Source: Rotaria macrura (Eukaryota > Rotifera > Eurotatoria > Philodinida > Philodinidae). Taken from it: a stretch of 64,000 nucleotides of DNA. The stretch spans positions 49,086 through 113,085 of the forward strand of contig OENT01000460.1 of NCBI GenBank assembly GCA_900239685.1, written 5' to 3'. The notes under the pieces were generated by a model. That model was given only the letters and a program-made list of their open reading frames with translations. It had not been told where the DNA came from and did no database searches. Each line of letters opens with the position of its first letter. The first letter of the stretch is position 1. Made by a program: the position numbers and the translations under genes. This document shows, one piece after another, positions 54,101 to 64,000 of the stretch.

Positions 54101-55904
54101 AAATTGAATATTTTTAAAAGACAATGATTGTGTATTATCGATGTGATCACATAAACGACCAGGAGTCGATATAAGAATATTTAAACCACGACGAAGTCTA
54201 AAGAACATTTAGCTTTATGAATTTTACGAACATTTGTTCTTATTTTTCTTACCGTTTCTTTTCATGATTTCGATTTGAACCTCCAACAAGTGGTGAACAA
54301 ACGATTCGCACAAATGATGTTAATAGTTTTTGAAAAACTTCATAGGTTTGTTGAACAAGCTAAAACAGAAAATTGATTTCGATTAGTTAGAATATACACG
54401 ATTGATAATTATTTTCGTCTTTTACTTCTTTAGTCGGAACAAGTACGATAGCAATTGGGCCTGTTTCACGTCGTACTAATGGTTCAATGATTTGTATTCG
54501 ATGAATTATCGGAATAACATATGCCAGTGTTTTACCTAGAAAATACTTTATACTTATTTTCAAATCTTTTCTTTTATTCGAATTTTATTTACCACTGCCA
54601 GTTTGAGATTTAATGATAACATCTTGACCACTAAGAATAGCTGGAATCGATTTTTCTTGCACATTAGTAAGACGATTTATATTGAATTTTTGTTTTAAAC
54701 ATGAAATCTAATTGAGAATATCAAAGATGTAGGATCAGATGAAAAATAAAAGTTTGATTGGGTGAAAACTGCTGTTTATATCATCTCTCATAACAGTAGA
54801 CTTAGAAATCGGATATTTCGATTGCTCTCACAATAATGTGTAACTGAAAACATTGTCTTTTTAATCATTATTTACCAAGTATACTGAATTCATATGATTC
54901 ATAGCATATTTTTTTTTCAGATACCCCGTCAATATTTATTGTCCCACACAAACCTACAGCAATTCAAAAGTACTTATATGCCCATCACAAACCAATTTCT
55001 GACACAGCTTTGATGATGGTCGGCGATCTTGGTCAATGTTAAATATTTTCCTTACTAGTATGAAAAGCAAACAACAATACAACTCTCGAAAATATCATTA
55101 CCACGAAAAGATTTTCAATATGAAAATGATTGCTAGTCTTCCTAGGAATGATAGGGTGTTCGAAAAATGTTGTTTGAAGTCTCTCTAGTACTATATTAAA
55201 CGATAGTCTACTTTCATCTTATTCTTGTATGGATTTTACATTCCAACGAAACTAGAAATTCTCGTGTGCTCTTTTAACTTTCATACGAATAAGTTTTAGT
55301 CATCGGACAAATGATACGTTCTTATATGAGATTGAAAATTAATATCATATCATTGGAAACCATAGATGTTACAAATTCGATTGTCTTATTACTGACTCGT
55401 ACTACATTTTGTGAGCAAAATTGAATGTTACTTACAATATGTGGATGTACTGACGTCGAATCCATTGATGATTTTGTACCAAATATTTCTTCAGTAGCTG
55501 TTTCTACATCAACACTAAAATACAATATTTTTTTTTGTTTTTGAAATTCGGATAATTTTTTTCTTCTTCTATTACGTACTCCTCAATATGAGGTATGGTG
55601 GGATTATTAGCAAATAAAGATGATCGTTTGGAAGATTTCATTTCTCGTCCTTGACATAAATCAAGTTTAACACGCTCATTTCGTTTTTTCTGTTTTTTGT
55701 TTGAATCAAATTCATGTGTTTTCTCTGCCACAGCATCATGTTTACGTTTCTATAATAAATAAATTCTTTGTTGTGTTTAACAACAAAAACAAATTGAGAA
55801 AAAATATCTTGTCAACATACAGCTGATATTTTTTCTAATGATTTAGACTTTGTTGGTATTGGTTCGCTAACAATATTTAATAATAGATTATTATTATCTT
55901 CCAT
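51193..55904 (-). CDS. DDX31: DEAD-box RNA helicase DDX31 (yeast Dbp7)
   Basis: Nucleolar ATP-dependent RNA helicase; the family acts in 60S ribosomal subunit assembly. Sixteen exons (minus): 55904-55821, 55749-55580, 55514-55436, 54707-54593, 54535-54426, 54359-54253, 54197-54078, 54025-53910, 53627-53443, 53365-53174, 53104-52936, 52756-52675, 52443-52362, 51894-51792, 51735-51531 and 51463-51193. Together they give 729 residues. Motifs in order: [11 protein letters not shown] typical of DDX31, Q motif [10 protein letters not shown], motif I SQTGSGKT, Ia PTKEL (Lys in place of the usual Arg), [31 protein letters not shown] (V) and HRIGRTAR (VI). The C-terminal [17 protein letters not shown] matches the DDX31/Dbp7 extension, and the end is a basic tail. 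All introns keep phase and no defect is seen. It lies between RAB18 (238 nt upstream) and LIAT1-like (155 nt downstream). Confidence 0.93.
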
Positions 55905-56142
55905 GATCTGCAAGATAAGTAAAATAAGCTCAATAAACTAAATTTCGTTTTTCCCTGTGTACAAAAATAAAAGCAAGTATTGTATGTAAAATTAAATTAG
56001 AATATAGACTTCATGAATTGTCAGTTTGTTTGACTAGACATGCTCAATCAAAAACAAACATGATAACGCACAATCATTGTATTTACAAAACCCGAAAAAA
56101 AACACAGATGAAAAAGAAAAATAAGGAAGACTTGTTTGCTGT

Positions 56143-57926
56143 TCAACAATAGCATCCTCCTGTTGACGCATCGTAATGATCTTTGGCATCGGGATGAATT
56201 GTATTTTCTGCTTTTTGTTGATTTTCCCATAACGTTGGTGTTTGAATAATCTAAATATATTAAGATAGTGACGCAAGAAAATTCGCTTGTTCGTTCTTAC
56301 TTTTTGAACAAGTTCTTCAAATGCAATTTGTACACCTTCTCGTGTTCGTGCAGATGCTTCGATGAATAACATTGAATGTTTACGTGCAAATCTTGCGCCT
56401 TCATCACGTGTTATTTCACGACTATCTTCTCGATCTATTTTATTGCCAACAAGCATTTTAATTATATTTGTTTTCGTTGAAAATGTCTCTAATTCCGAAA
56501 GCCATCTAGAGAAAGAGAAAAGATAGGAATTCGTATTTTTTTCGTGTTTTCTGTATTCGAATACAACCGATCCAATTGCCGAAACGAAGCACGATTACAA
56601 ACATCATAGACAAGAATAGCACCTTGAGCACCTCTGAAAAATAAATCTGTTTTTGCATCGTCTGATTTTATCGTTGAAAAACAAATTCTACCGATAATCT
56701 AAATATAGAGAAAATTGATTCCGAAAAATCGGAAGAATGTCAAATACATACAGCCGGGAGTTAATGTTCGAAAACGTTCTTGTCCAGCTGTGTCCTACGA
56801 ATAGAAAGATAATATTTCGCTTTCAAAACGAAACTAACAATAAAATGACGAGTCAACCAGAGTCGTAGTGACAACAAAAATAGACAAGAACAACGAAGGG
56901 AAAGTTTTTGGTGGATTAATCGTTTTTTAGACGAAACTATATGCATCGTGAAGATTTCAATATCATGAAAACAATGTCCACATTTATCAGTGTAATATAT
57001 TGTATATATCATAGACGATTTAATTCATAGATAGAGTAATTGCTAAATCACTTAAGATAATTCATATAATTCCCTTGTATCTATTGTTTAACTTATGTTG
57101 GAAGAGTATTTTTGAATAACACAAGACAAAGATGTGGAAAATGTTCTTCAGAAAAGCTTTCTGGAAGAAAATATTTATCAAAAACATTTTATGAAAATCA
57201 CGGGTACTTGTGCGAAACACAGTAAAATGGAAAGAGATCGGATCAGCTTATTATTAGAATAATTTATTGGGAAAATTTCAGATGTTTTCTGTGGTTTTAT
57301 TAGTGGATTCGACTATAAAAATTACATATATCGTTCACATAAACTGCTAGATGCATCGTTCAGTTTTTCCTATTTATCATCAGTGCCTCTCTCTGCATAA
57401 TAGTTCCAGTTCAAGTACACCTGTGCCTTTCCCTGAAGCGAAGCCAGACACTAAATTACAACATTCGTTTCATGCGAACATCTTTTCAGCAATAAGGTAA
57501 TAATTACAACTCATCAGGATCAGCGTGATGCTTGTAATCTCGAACTATGAAAACTATTCAACGAAAGCTTATCAAATGAGCCTCTTGTTGTAAACATCGT
57601 ATAATCTCTACTGAAGAATATGAATTTTTAAGAAATGAATATTTCATTGTGTCAAAATCTTACCCAAATAGCTAATTTAACACGATTTGAATCAATTTCG
57701 AGTTGTTTCACTAAATCAAAAATAATCATATTTCATCATACAAACAGCCCATTACTTTTCTATTTAAAAATAGTGTACCTTTAAAATCAACACCAATTGT
57801 TGCTGCCATTTCTTGGTCGAATTTATCATCGGTAAATCGTAAAAGTAGACTACTTTTACCAACACCGGATTCTCCAATGATGAGAATTTTTAATGTTGTC
57901 AGAATGTAATCATCATTACCACCCAT
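56143..57926 (-). CDS. RAB18: Rab18 small GTPase
   Basis: Membrane-trafficking GTPase; Rab18 acts at the endoplasmic reticulum and lipid droplets. Seven exons (minus): 57926-57779, 57710-57664, 56794-56752, 56698-56692, 56633-56568, 56505-56301 and 56250-56143. Together they give 207 residues, matching the usual length. [20 protein letters not shown] (P-loop), ATIGVDFK (switch I), [14 protein letters not shown] (switch II), NKID, and [13 protein letters not shown] are all Rab18-like. The C-terminus GGCYC ends in a CXC double-prenylation motif, whereas human RAB18 ends in a CaaX-like CSVL. Exon 4 is only 7 nt (ATTATCG). It is needed to restore the YYRGAQG stretch in frame. The 869-nt intron 56795-57663 holds no recognised gene. 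Confidence 0.93.
56692..56698 (-). other. RAB18: Seven-nucleotide microexon of RAB18
   Basis: On the minus strand it is bounded by TATATTTAG upstream and a GTAGAA donor downstream. Together with one base from exon 3 and one from exon 5 it encodes Tyr-Tyr-Arg of the conserved switch II segment. Omitting it breaks both the frame and the conserved motif. Confidence 0.85.
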
Positions 57927-60127
57927 GATCACTATTTCGATAACAGAAGAAAGGTTTATAAAACAAAAATATCTAGAATGCATCACAATAATGTTAATAA
58001 GACAAAAAAGAAATCAATTTCGATCATCGTTTCATACAGAGATGAACTTTTCTTATCAAGGTTCTTCAAAAACCTGAAAAAGGTTCTGTTTTCAACTGTG
58101 ACACTAGAAAAAAAGTATGTACAAAGTACATCCATGAAATACCATATTCTAATGAAAATCATCGTTTTTTCCTATTTATATAATATTTCGTGAAATATAT
58201 CCAAATAGATAGTATTAAAAGTATACTCAACAAATTATTTTCATTCAACAATAGATGTCGTCATCTGTATGTAGTAGTTCCCGAATGAGTGATGACTGAT
58301 ACGCATATTCATTCGTTCGTTTAGTTTAAGTTTATTCATCAAAAGAAAGATATTCCGCACTTGCCTAATAAATCTATAAGAAAAGTACAGCTAAATTTTT
58401 CTTCTCTTGTATTTTGAAAAAATAATAAACAAAGAATTACACACACATGATATCCGTCGAATGCCTTATTCCTTGTGAATTAATTAACTAATGCAAATTT
58501 AAATAAAATGCGAACCTTCACAATCCTATGGTTACTAATCGAGGAGTATCATTTTTTCGCCACTTAATCACACTGATTGAACAGTATGCTACTTGGTTAA
58601 TTGTCATGAAAATTCATAAAAGACGTAAAACATCTAAGAAATGGAAAATCTACATCCGCTGACGTAGGATAGCTTGGTTCAAGATTCGAGTATTTCCTAA
58701 AGCGATTAGCTGCATCAGTGGTTAAATTGATGAACCAAGATAGAACTCAGTGAGAGATCTATTGAAACTACTAATTACATTCCCAGATTGAGCCTACTAT
58801 CACCTTGAAAAACTCAAAATAGTGATAAAACTAGGGACCAGGTCTAGGAATTAGTGAAATGAAGAAGAATTTGGCGATCTCTATCTAATGTTTATTTTAG
58901 TAGTCCAAAGTGGTTTTCGTGCAGCGTAGAAAATGCGCTGATCCCTTGATTTCTTTGCTAACATCTATCGTTGTTCCGAGATGGAGGAAACCAAGCCTTT
59001 AAGCAAGGATGCAAGATAGAAAGTGATGAGCTTTTTCGAATACATACCTTTGTCATTTAATTCCCAGCCACCAATTCCTGTGAAGGTCTCTGAAATCACC
59101 ATTAAAAAGTGTTTACTGTAAAGATTTTTGTCATCAACGCGCACGGTCGATTACAAAAACACTTGAAAGGTTTTCAAGTTAAGTGCTGTCAAGTCTTTCG
59201 TTCGCGCATCTCTTGTCGGTGGATGCAGTTTTTTCAGCTTTGATTAAATTTGTTTTCTCGTAAGTGTAGGCGAACAGTAAAGCGGGGAACGTGTTATTCT
59301 ATCACGTCTATCACCCAGGTCGACGATTCCAAGTGCAAGATCCCCTGAATTCCCGATGTGAACCCGCAAGAAAGGTTTCGTTCATGAGCGGAACTGGATT
59401 CAGTCATCTTCTTCCTTATTTGAACGCACAATGCAACATTTACTTCAATAGTGTTGATCGGACCGGACGATAAATAATTCTTATATTCGTCTATATGCGT
59501 ACGAAGGAAAATGATTTTCATTGAAGAATTGTGTCCTCTTCTCATATTCGTCATTGTTGTTGAAAGCGATTCGAAAGAAGCACAAAAATTGATTGTAGAA
59601 CTTACACAAAGCGCGATAAAAATTTTCAATTCGTGTGGATACAATTCTGGGTGATTGAACTATGCATCGTTCAACTGCAGACGCCTGCATCTGTGAGATA
59701 GATAATGCTCCGGAGAAATTTTAGAGAATAGCTGCATCAGGCTCTCGAATGGTCGTTTTTCTGGCAACCCAAGCATAGAAAGAAACCGGAATGATGTCCA
59801 TTCGATAGAGACCATCGAGTTCTACCTTCTCCCACCAATGTCTTCAGGAAATACTCGAATCCTGAACATAGATATCGTACTTCGTTTTATGATCGAATGT
59901 CCTATTCTAATATTTTATTTTAAACGACAATCGCATATAATTCCTTGTTGTACACTGTGATCATGTGTCTATATAATAATGGCATATCATAACTGAATAA
60001 ACATTGTTTTGTTTTTTTTCAAAATATTTCTATCTAACAGTTAATGTGTAATCAAAGACAAAAATAATGGATACGAAGAAAATTACTTATATTTACCAGC
60101 CTTCTATGGAGGGATGGTATGTTAATT
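57927..60127. other. Intergenic region with a GC-richer core
   Basis: No gene is recognised. The part at about 58650-59850 is less AT-rich than its surroundings and holds open frames on opposite strands over the same bases (59291-59473 + and 59294-59644 -), neither with a recognisable domain. It may be a degraded old gene or mobile element. The plus-strand frame includes RRFQVQDPLNSRCEPARKV, which I could not assign. Confidence 0.45.
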
Positions 60128-61665
60128 TCATGCATTGAGTAAAAAATGCAGCTTGCAATAAAAGCATACATAGTTATATTGACGTGTCATGTCGTTTTTC
60201 TTTATTTCGAAGAACGAGCAAAAAAAAAACGTTTTCTCCCAACAATGATTGTTGTTAAAAAACTGAACAAACATTGATGTCACATTCGTATTATCTTTAG
60301 ACGGTGGATGAGTTTTAATAAATTTAAGATATTGTTGACGAATTCGACGTAGATCCGATACTGAATGATTTTGATTCCAAATAATCTATAAAACATGTTT
60401 GCTTGCGTTTTAACTAGAGAGTAATTCAATGAAAAGAATAAATTACTTTTTCTGTTGTTCCAAGAATTGAAAATTGTTGACCAAGTTGTGCAATTTTACT
60501 TTGTTGTACAATAGACTTAAGAGAAAAATGAATTCCCACATACATATCATGGGTCTTATCTATGTAATCAGCAATTTGTTCTAAGAGTAAGTCATTGTCA
60601 GATGTCAATTCAAAAAGTGGTACATCTCAACGATTTCGACCTTCGAGTGGTTCATAATGGTATTTGAAAAATATATATATGCCGACAGTATGTAGAGAGT
60701 TTTTGTTTCTTGAACTTACATTGATTGATCATATTTATGATTCACCATATTCCATTCACGAGCAAGATGAATAGGTGTATTAAAATAAATCTTTTTATTT
60801 AAAAAAATGAATTTCAGGTGATGACAAGAGATTGCAACTCACTGTACATTGAACCGTTTGATAAAGTTTTGTAATACAACAGAGTTCATAGCGATAACCA
60901 AGAATTATTCACATCCATTTGTTGACAATGCTATGCTGCAAAACAATATTAAGTCAGTAATGACTAGTATAAATCTACATGAGTTGGATTCTCAGCGGAA
61001 TAATTATGCTCAACTACGACCGGGTTGGGATAGTTTCTCTTGAATTCAAATGCAAACTTTAGTACTCATTTCAAGAAAATCACGTATTTCAATCGTTGTC
61101 CAGTCAGGCCAGATCCGAAACGAACCAGCTCTATTCTACCCATGGTATTCAGTTATACTTTTCACTATGGACTACACTAACAAACTATGAGAAATACCTC
61201 TGCGTCAAATTGAATTAGTTTTATGGTGTTTTGTATTTCGAGTCCTATAAGATTAGTTTATTTTCGACTTATATCAAGTATCAAACATGGAGAAAAGTCA
61301 TTGTTACGAACTGTTATGTAATTTAATGCGTCTAATATAATCAAATCAGTTTTTGTTATCAATCTACAATATAAATAACATACTATGAACATTATGGCAT
61401 CATCGTTTCTCACACATGGGTTTCAGCTTTCAGATCGCTTCGAGCTTGTTTTTCAAGTGTATTGTCTAGCAAAAACAAACGAAACGTATAATGATGAGGA
61501 ATCAAATATCAATGCTTGAGAACCTACATAGACTGTATTTTTAACCAAACTATTATCTGCAATTATGTGAACAGACATCGATTTCGTTTTAAAATAGTCG
61601 TATAATGCCTGTCCTCGTGTTGATTCGCCTGACCATAGCCCATTCGTTATAACGAGTAGTGGCAT
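60128..61665 (-). pseudogene. KTI12: Decayed KTI12 (Elongator-associated P-loop protein) copy
   Basis: KTI12 is a P-loop protein that works with Elongator in modifying tRNA wobble uridine. Recognisable pieces in order (minus): 61665-61524 with MPLLVITNGLWSGESTRGQ; 61465-61414 (DNTLEKQARSDLKAETH); 61363-61312 (KTDLIILDALNYIT); about 60908-60850 (GYRYELCCITKLYQT); about 60810-60740 (NTPIHLAREWN); and 60640-60447 (VPLFELTSDND onward), then a C-terminal exon (SDLRRIRQQYLKFIKTHP). Defects: the P-loop GxxxxGKS has become NGLWSGES, losing the first Gly and the Lys. A TGA at 60627-60629 replaces the Trp of the conserved NRWD. The GYRYEL exon lacks an in-phase acceptor; the only nearby AG, at TTTTGCAG, leads into an in-frame TGA. 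The reading frame also runs on past the usual end. These lesions argue for a pseudogene. Confidence 0.8.
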
Positions 61666-62039
61666 CGATTCTTACATTTATATATACAACAGTTATAAAC
61701 ATTTAAATTAATACGTTGATATAATTTCAATGGGTCATAAATATTAAAATAAAACAAAAACCAAATTCTAAGTTTAAGATTTTATTTTATATCTGTACTT
61801 TATATAAACATAAGAACAAAAAAAAATATGGTTAACTGAACATCTTTTAAAAAGAAGAGGCTTGCTTTCATTTTTATCGTTTTTACTTTTTTAATATCAG
61901 ACAATTTTAATAGATGTGTAATAAAAGAAAAAAGGAAAATAAACTTGTAGTATCAGATCAAACATTGAGAAATTTTATTTCATTTAAGATTTTAATCATA
62001 CGATGGTTGTACTAACATAAATTGATCTGGAAAAAGTGT
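61666..62039. other. Spacer between KTI12 copy and E(z)-like gene
   Basis: AT-rich, no coding signal. It includes the presumed 3' end of the E(z)-like gene: 15 sense codons follow its TGA before a TAA. Confidence 0.5.
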
Positions 62040-64000
62040 TCAGATTTTAAAATTTTCTTGTTCTGTCTCATCAACACGACGATAGTCACCTTTAAAAGAG
62101 AGTATGCAAAGAAATAAGATGAAATCTGACGAGAGAAAAATATTTACCATTGACTAATTTAATCTTTGGAACACAGTTCGCTTTTGATGAATGATCAGCG
62201 AAACTAAATGAATTTTATCAAATTGATTCAATGGTCAGTGCAGAAAGTTTTATTGAACATAAAATCACAATCTATAGTCTCGAATGAAAAATTTAATACT
62301 TTTATTTCAGTTAAACTATGGATAACATACAACAATGTTTTGATACAACTAGTAAACATCTAAAGTGGTACGTTCCAAATATAATCAGAACCATTCTAAA
62401 AAGTTTTCAACCACAGGCGAGTCCATCTAACATGTATTATTCGATCTGTCCATCAATGATGCCTATTGAACTAGAATATTCTATGGTTGGGCGGAAAACC
62501 CTATTTTATATATACCGATTTTTCGTATCAGTAATTCGAAAAGTAACTTCGTTCAAAATTTCTTCGTGTATCGTTCGCACAGAAGTCTACTGGAAAAATA
62601 GAAAAAACTCTAATCGAAGTTTATTACCAAATTGTCGAGCATCAATACAGTGTTGCATATCAAGATAAAATAAATAGGAACATGCTCGTTTATCATAGAG
62701 TCGACCTCTTCGATCAGCTTCTTCTTCAGAAATAATTTCACCAGTATATTCTGCAATTAAATCTCCAGAATTTGCTATCGATGAACCAAGAAGAGCTCCA
62801 TAACCAGCCACTAAACAAAAGAACAATAAAGTGTGCTGTGATTTTTTGATAATTGAAATCCAAAAGGGTGTCTTAAATACATAATGAAACTGTCAATGAC
62901 ATCTGTTTCATAAGGGGAACTTTATCGATGGATAGTGAGTAGAAGGTTCCTGGAAAAGAATCAAAAGCCTTCCATTCATTTGATCAAAAAATCACATTGG
63001 TGCTTGAAATGAATAGTTCGATTTAAATTAAATATTTGATATTCGAGAAATATTTTTATATGATTGAGCTATCCCATAAAAAAACAATATTTACCATCAG
63101 ATTCGGCCACAAGAATTTGTTTATGAATCTTTCGTTGCAATGCAATATTGGCACATGTAATCATTGGTGACGATTGTGGTGTATTTGAATTTAAAGACGT
63201 TCTTGAATTTGTACGTCGTCGTTGATAGCATGATATTTTATATGATAGGTCATTATAACGACATGATCGTAGACTATGTGATCGTGCTGGCATATTACTA
63301 GTCCCTCGTGATCGGACATGTTGGATAGATGTTGTCGATGATTGTTTGGTATCTTCTCTCGATTTCAATTTTTAAGCACCTCTAAAATATGCTTTGATTT
63401 CTAGAAACTATTCCTTTTCACTTGTTCTTCAAATGAAATCATCTGATTTCGTCAAGATATATGGATCCATAACTTACGAAACTACTTGGAAGATTTAAGA
63501 TGCGTACTATCGGCAGATCAAATCGACTGCTCCGACTTGATCCATAGCTTTTGTTGGTATAAGAGTTTCTATGAATATGAATCCATTGAACTTTGAATTC
63601 TGATGGCAGACAAACGGTTATCGTACCACAATAACGATAAATTAAGGACGCTCTGTGCTTTCGAGGGCCATTTTATTTTTCTATCGTCAGATAAATGTAT
63701 TGAAAATTCGGTTCTAAGAAAAAACAAGCGATATGATTACATGCATATTCTTTGAAAGAACTCTCTATAAGCCAAAGTACGTAGATCTAGCATTATTTTC
63801 TTGATGCTATCCGTCAACATTCAGAGGGACCGCAAAACCTACGCAGCATTTATACACATATGCATTGATTTTCTCATAAAAGAAAGAATCAGTTAGATAA
63901 TAAAACTTACGATTTGATTGAATGTTTGAGTTGATTAAAAACTAAGGATGCTCCACAATTATGACATAGGTCCGAATCACATTCTCGACCTTCAGCACAA
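62040..64000 (-). CDS. E(z)/EZH2-like SET protein, degenerate and partial
   Basis: Related to the catalytic subunit of Polycomb complex 2, a histone H3K27 methyltransferase. The gene enters from beyond the window. Pieces (minus): CXC exon down to 63911 (CAEGRECDSDLCHNCGAS), an exon ending at 63095 (CANIALQRKIHKQILVAESD), 62810-62615 (VAGYGALLG, EYTGEIISEEEADRRGRLYD, DARQFGNKLR), 62203-62148 (FADHSSKANCVPK) and 62089-62040 (GDYRRVDETEQENF, stop). The CXC-SET order and GEIIS-EADRRG are diagnostic. The pattern departs in three ways: the SAM-site NHS is DHS; the exon ending CTTCG at 62615 is followed by AT where a GT donor is needed; and the protein ends soon after NGD, lacking the EELFFDY segment. 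It is a pseudogene or a catalytically dead relative. The 5' end of the exon near 63350 is uncertain. Confidence 0.7.

Noticed and set aside
61312..61363. TGA read as tryptophan (changed genetic code) to rescue the KTI12 copy
   Set aside because: TGA is used as a normal terminator in the AidB-type and DDX31 genes of the same window, and the KTI12 copy has other lesions that a code change would not repair.
62318..62668. 116-codon plus-strand open frame inside the E(z)-like gene
   Set aside because: It spans an intron and part of an exon on the opposite strand, has no recognisable domain and no supporting splice signals. It is probably a chance frame.

Overview
The window is nuclear DNA of an animal. 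It is strongly AT-rich, and its genes are split by GT-AG introns, mostly 50 to 90 nt long with a few of 0.6 to 3.4 kb. The gene set includes animal families (BCL11-type zinc finger protein, troponin C, TMEM26, LIAT1-like protein). A bdelloid rotifer with a gene-sparse genome, such as Rotaria, would fit the composition, intron style and decaying gene copies. That placement is inference and nothing in the sequence proves it.

Left part (1-18.7 kb): a seven-exon BCL11-type zinc finger gene (1007-3983, +) is followed by about 5.6 kb without a gene. Next come an AidB/ACDH-11-type acyl-CoA dehydrogenase (9602-13734, +), a calmodulin-like gene (14079-14903, -), a divergently placed troponin C gene (16346-17121, +), and an unrecognised coiled-coil protein gene (17689-18692, +).

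Middle part (18.7-50.6 kb): mostly non-coding, with four genes. These are TMEM26 (26574-28503, +), an unrecognised basic protein with a 3.4-kb intron (30317-35226, +), a membrane protein with a possible acetyltransferase-like C-terminus (35313-36924, -), and a leucine-rich-repeat type I membrane protein (41363-46604, +). Two long introns hold mobile-element debris. One has a 0.9-kb foldback element next to a 1.5-kb hAT-like element with an 8-bp target duplication. The other has a 0.9-kb element bounded by inverted poly-C/poly-G ends.

Right part (50.6-64 kb): all genes lie on the minus strand. A tight head-to-tail group holds RAB18, the DEAD-box helicase DDX31 and a LIAT1-like protein, with gaps of 238 and 155 nt. 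Beyond RAB18 lie a decayed KTI12 copy and an E(z)/EZH2-like gene that runs off the window end, has a truncated and altered SET domain, and appears to have lost a splice donor.

Exon boundaries were worked out by hand from GT-AG signals, reading-frame phase and family similarity. Joined lengths were checked to be whole codons for BCL11, AidB, calmodulin-like, troponin C, the coiled-coil protein, TMEM26, the acetyltransferase-like membrane protein, the LRR protein, LIAT1-like, DDX31 and RAB18. No tRNA, rRNA or CRISPR feature was recognised.
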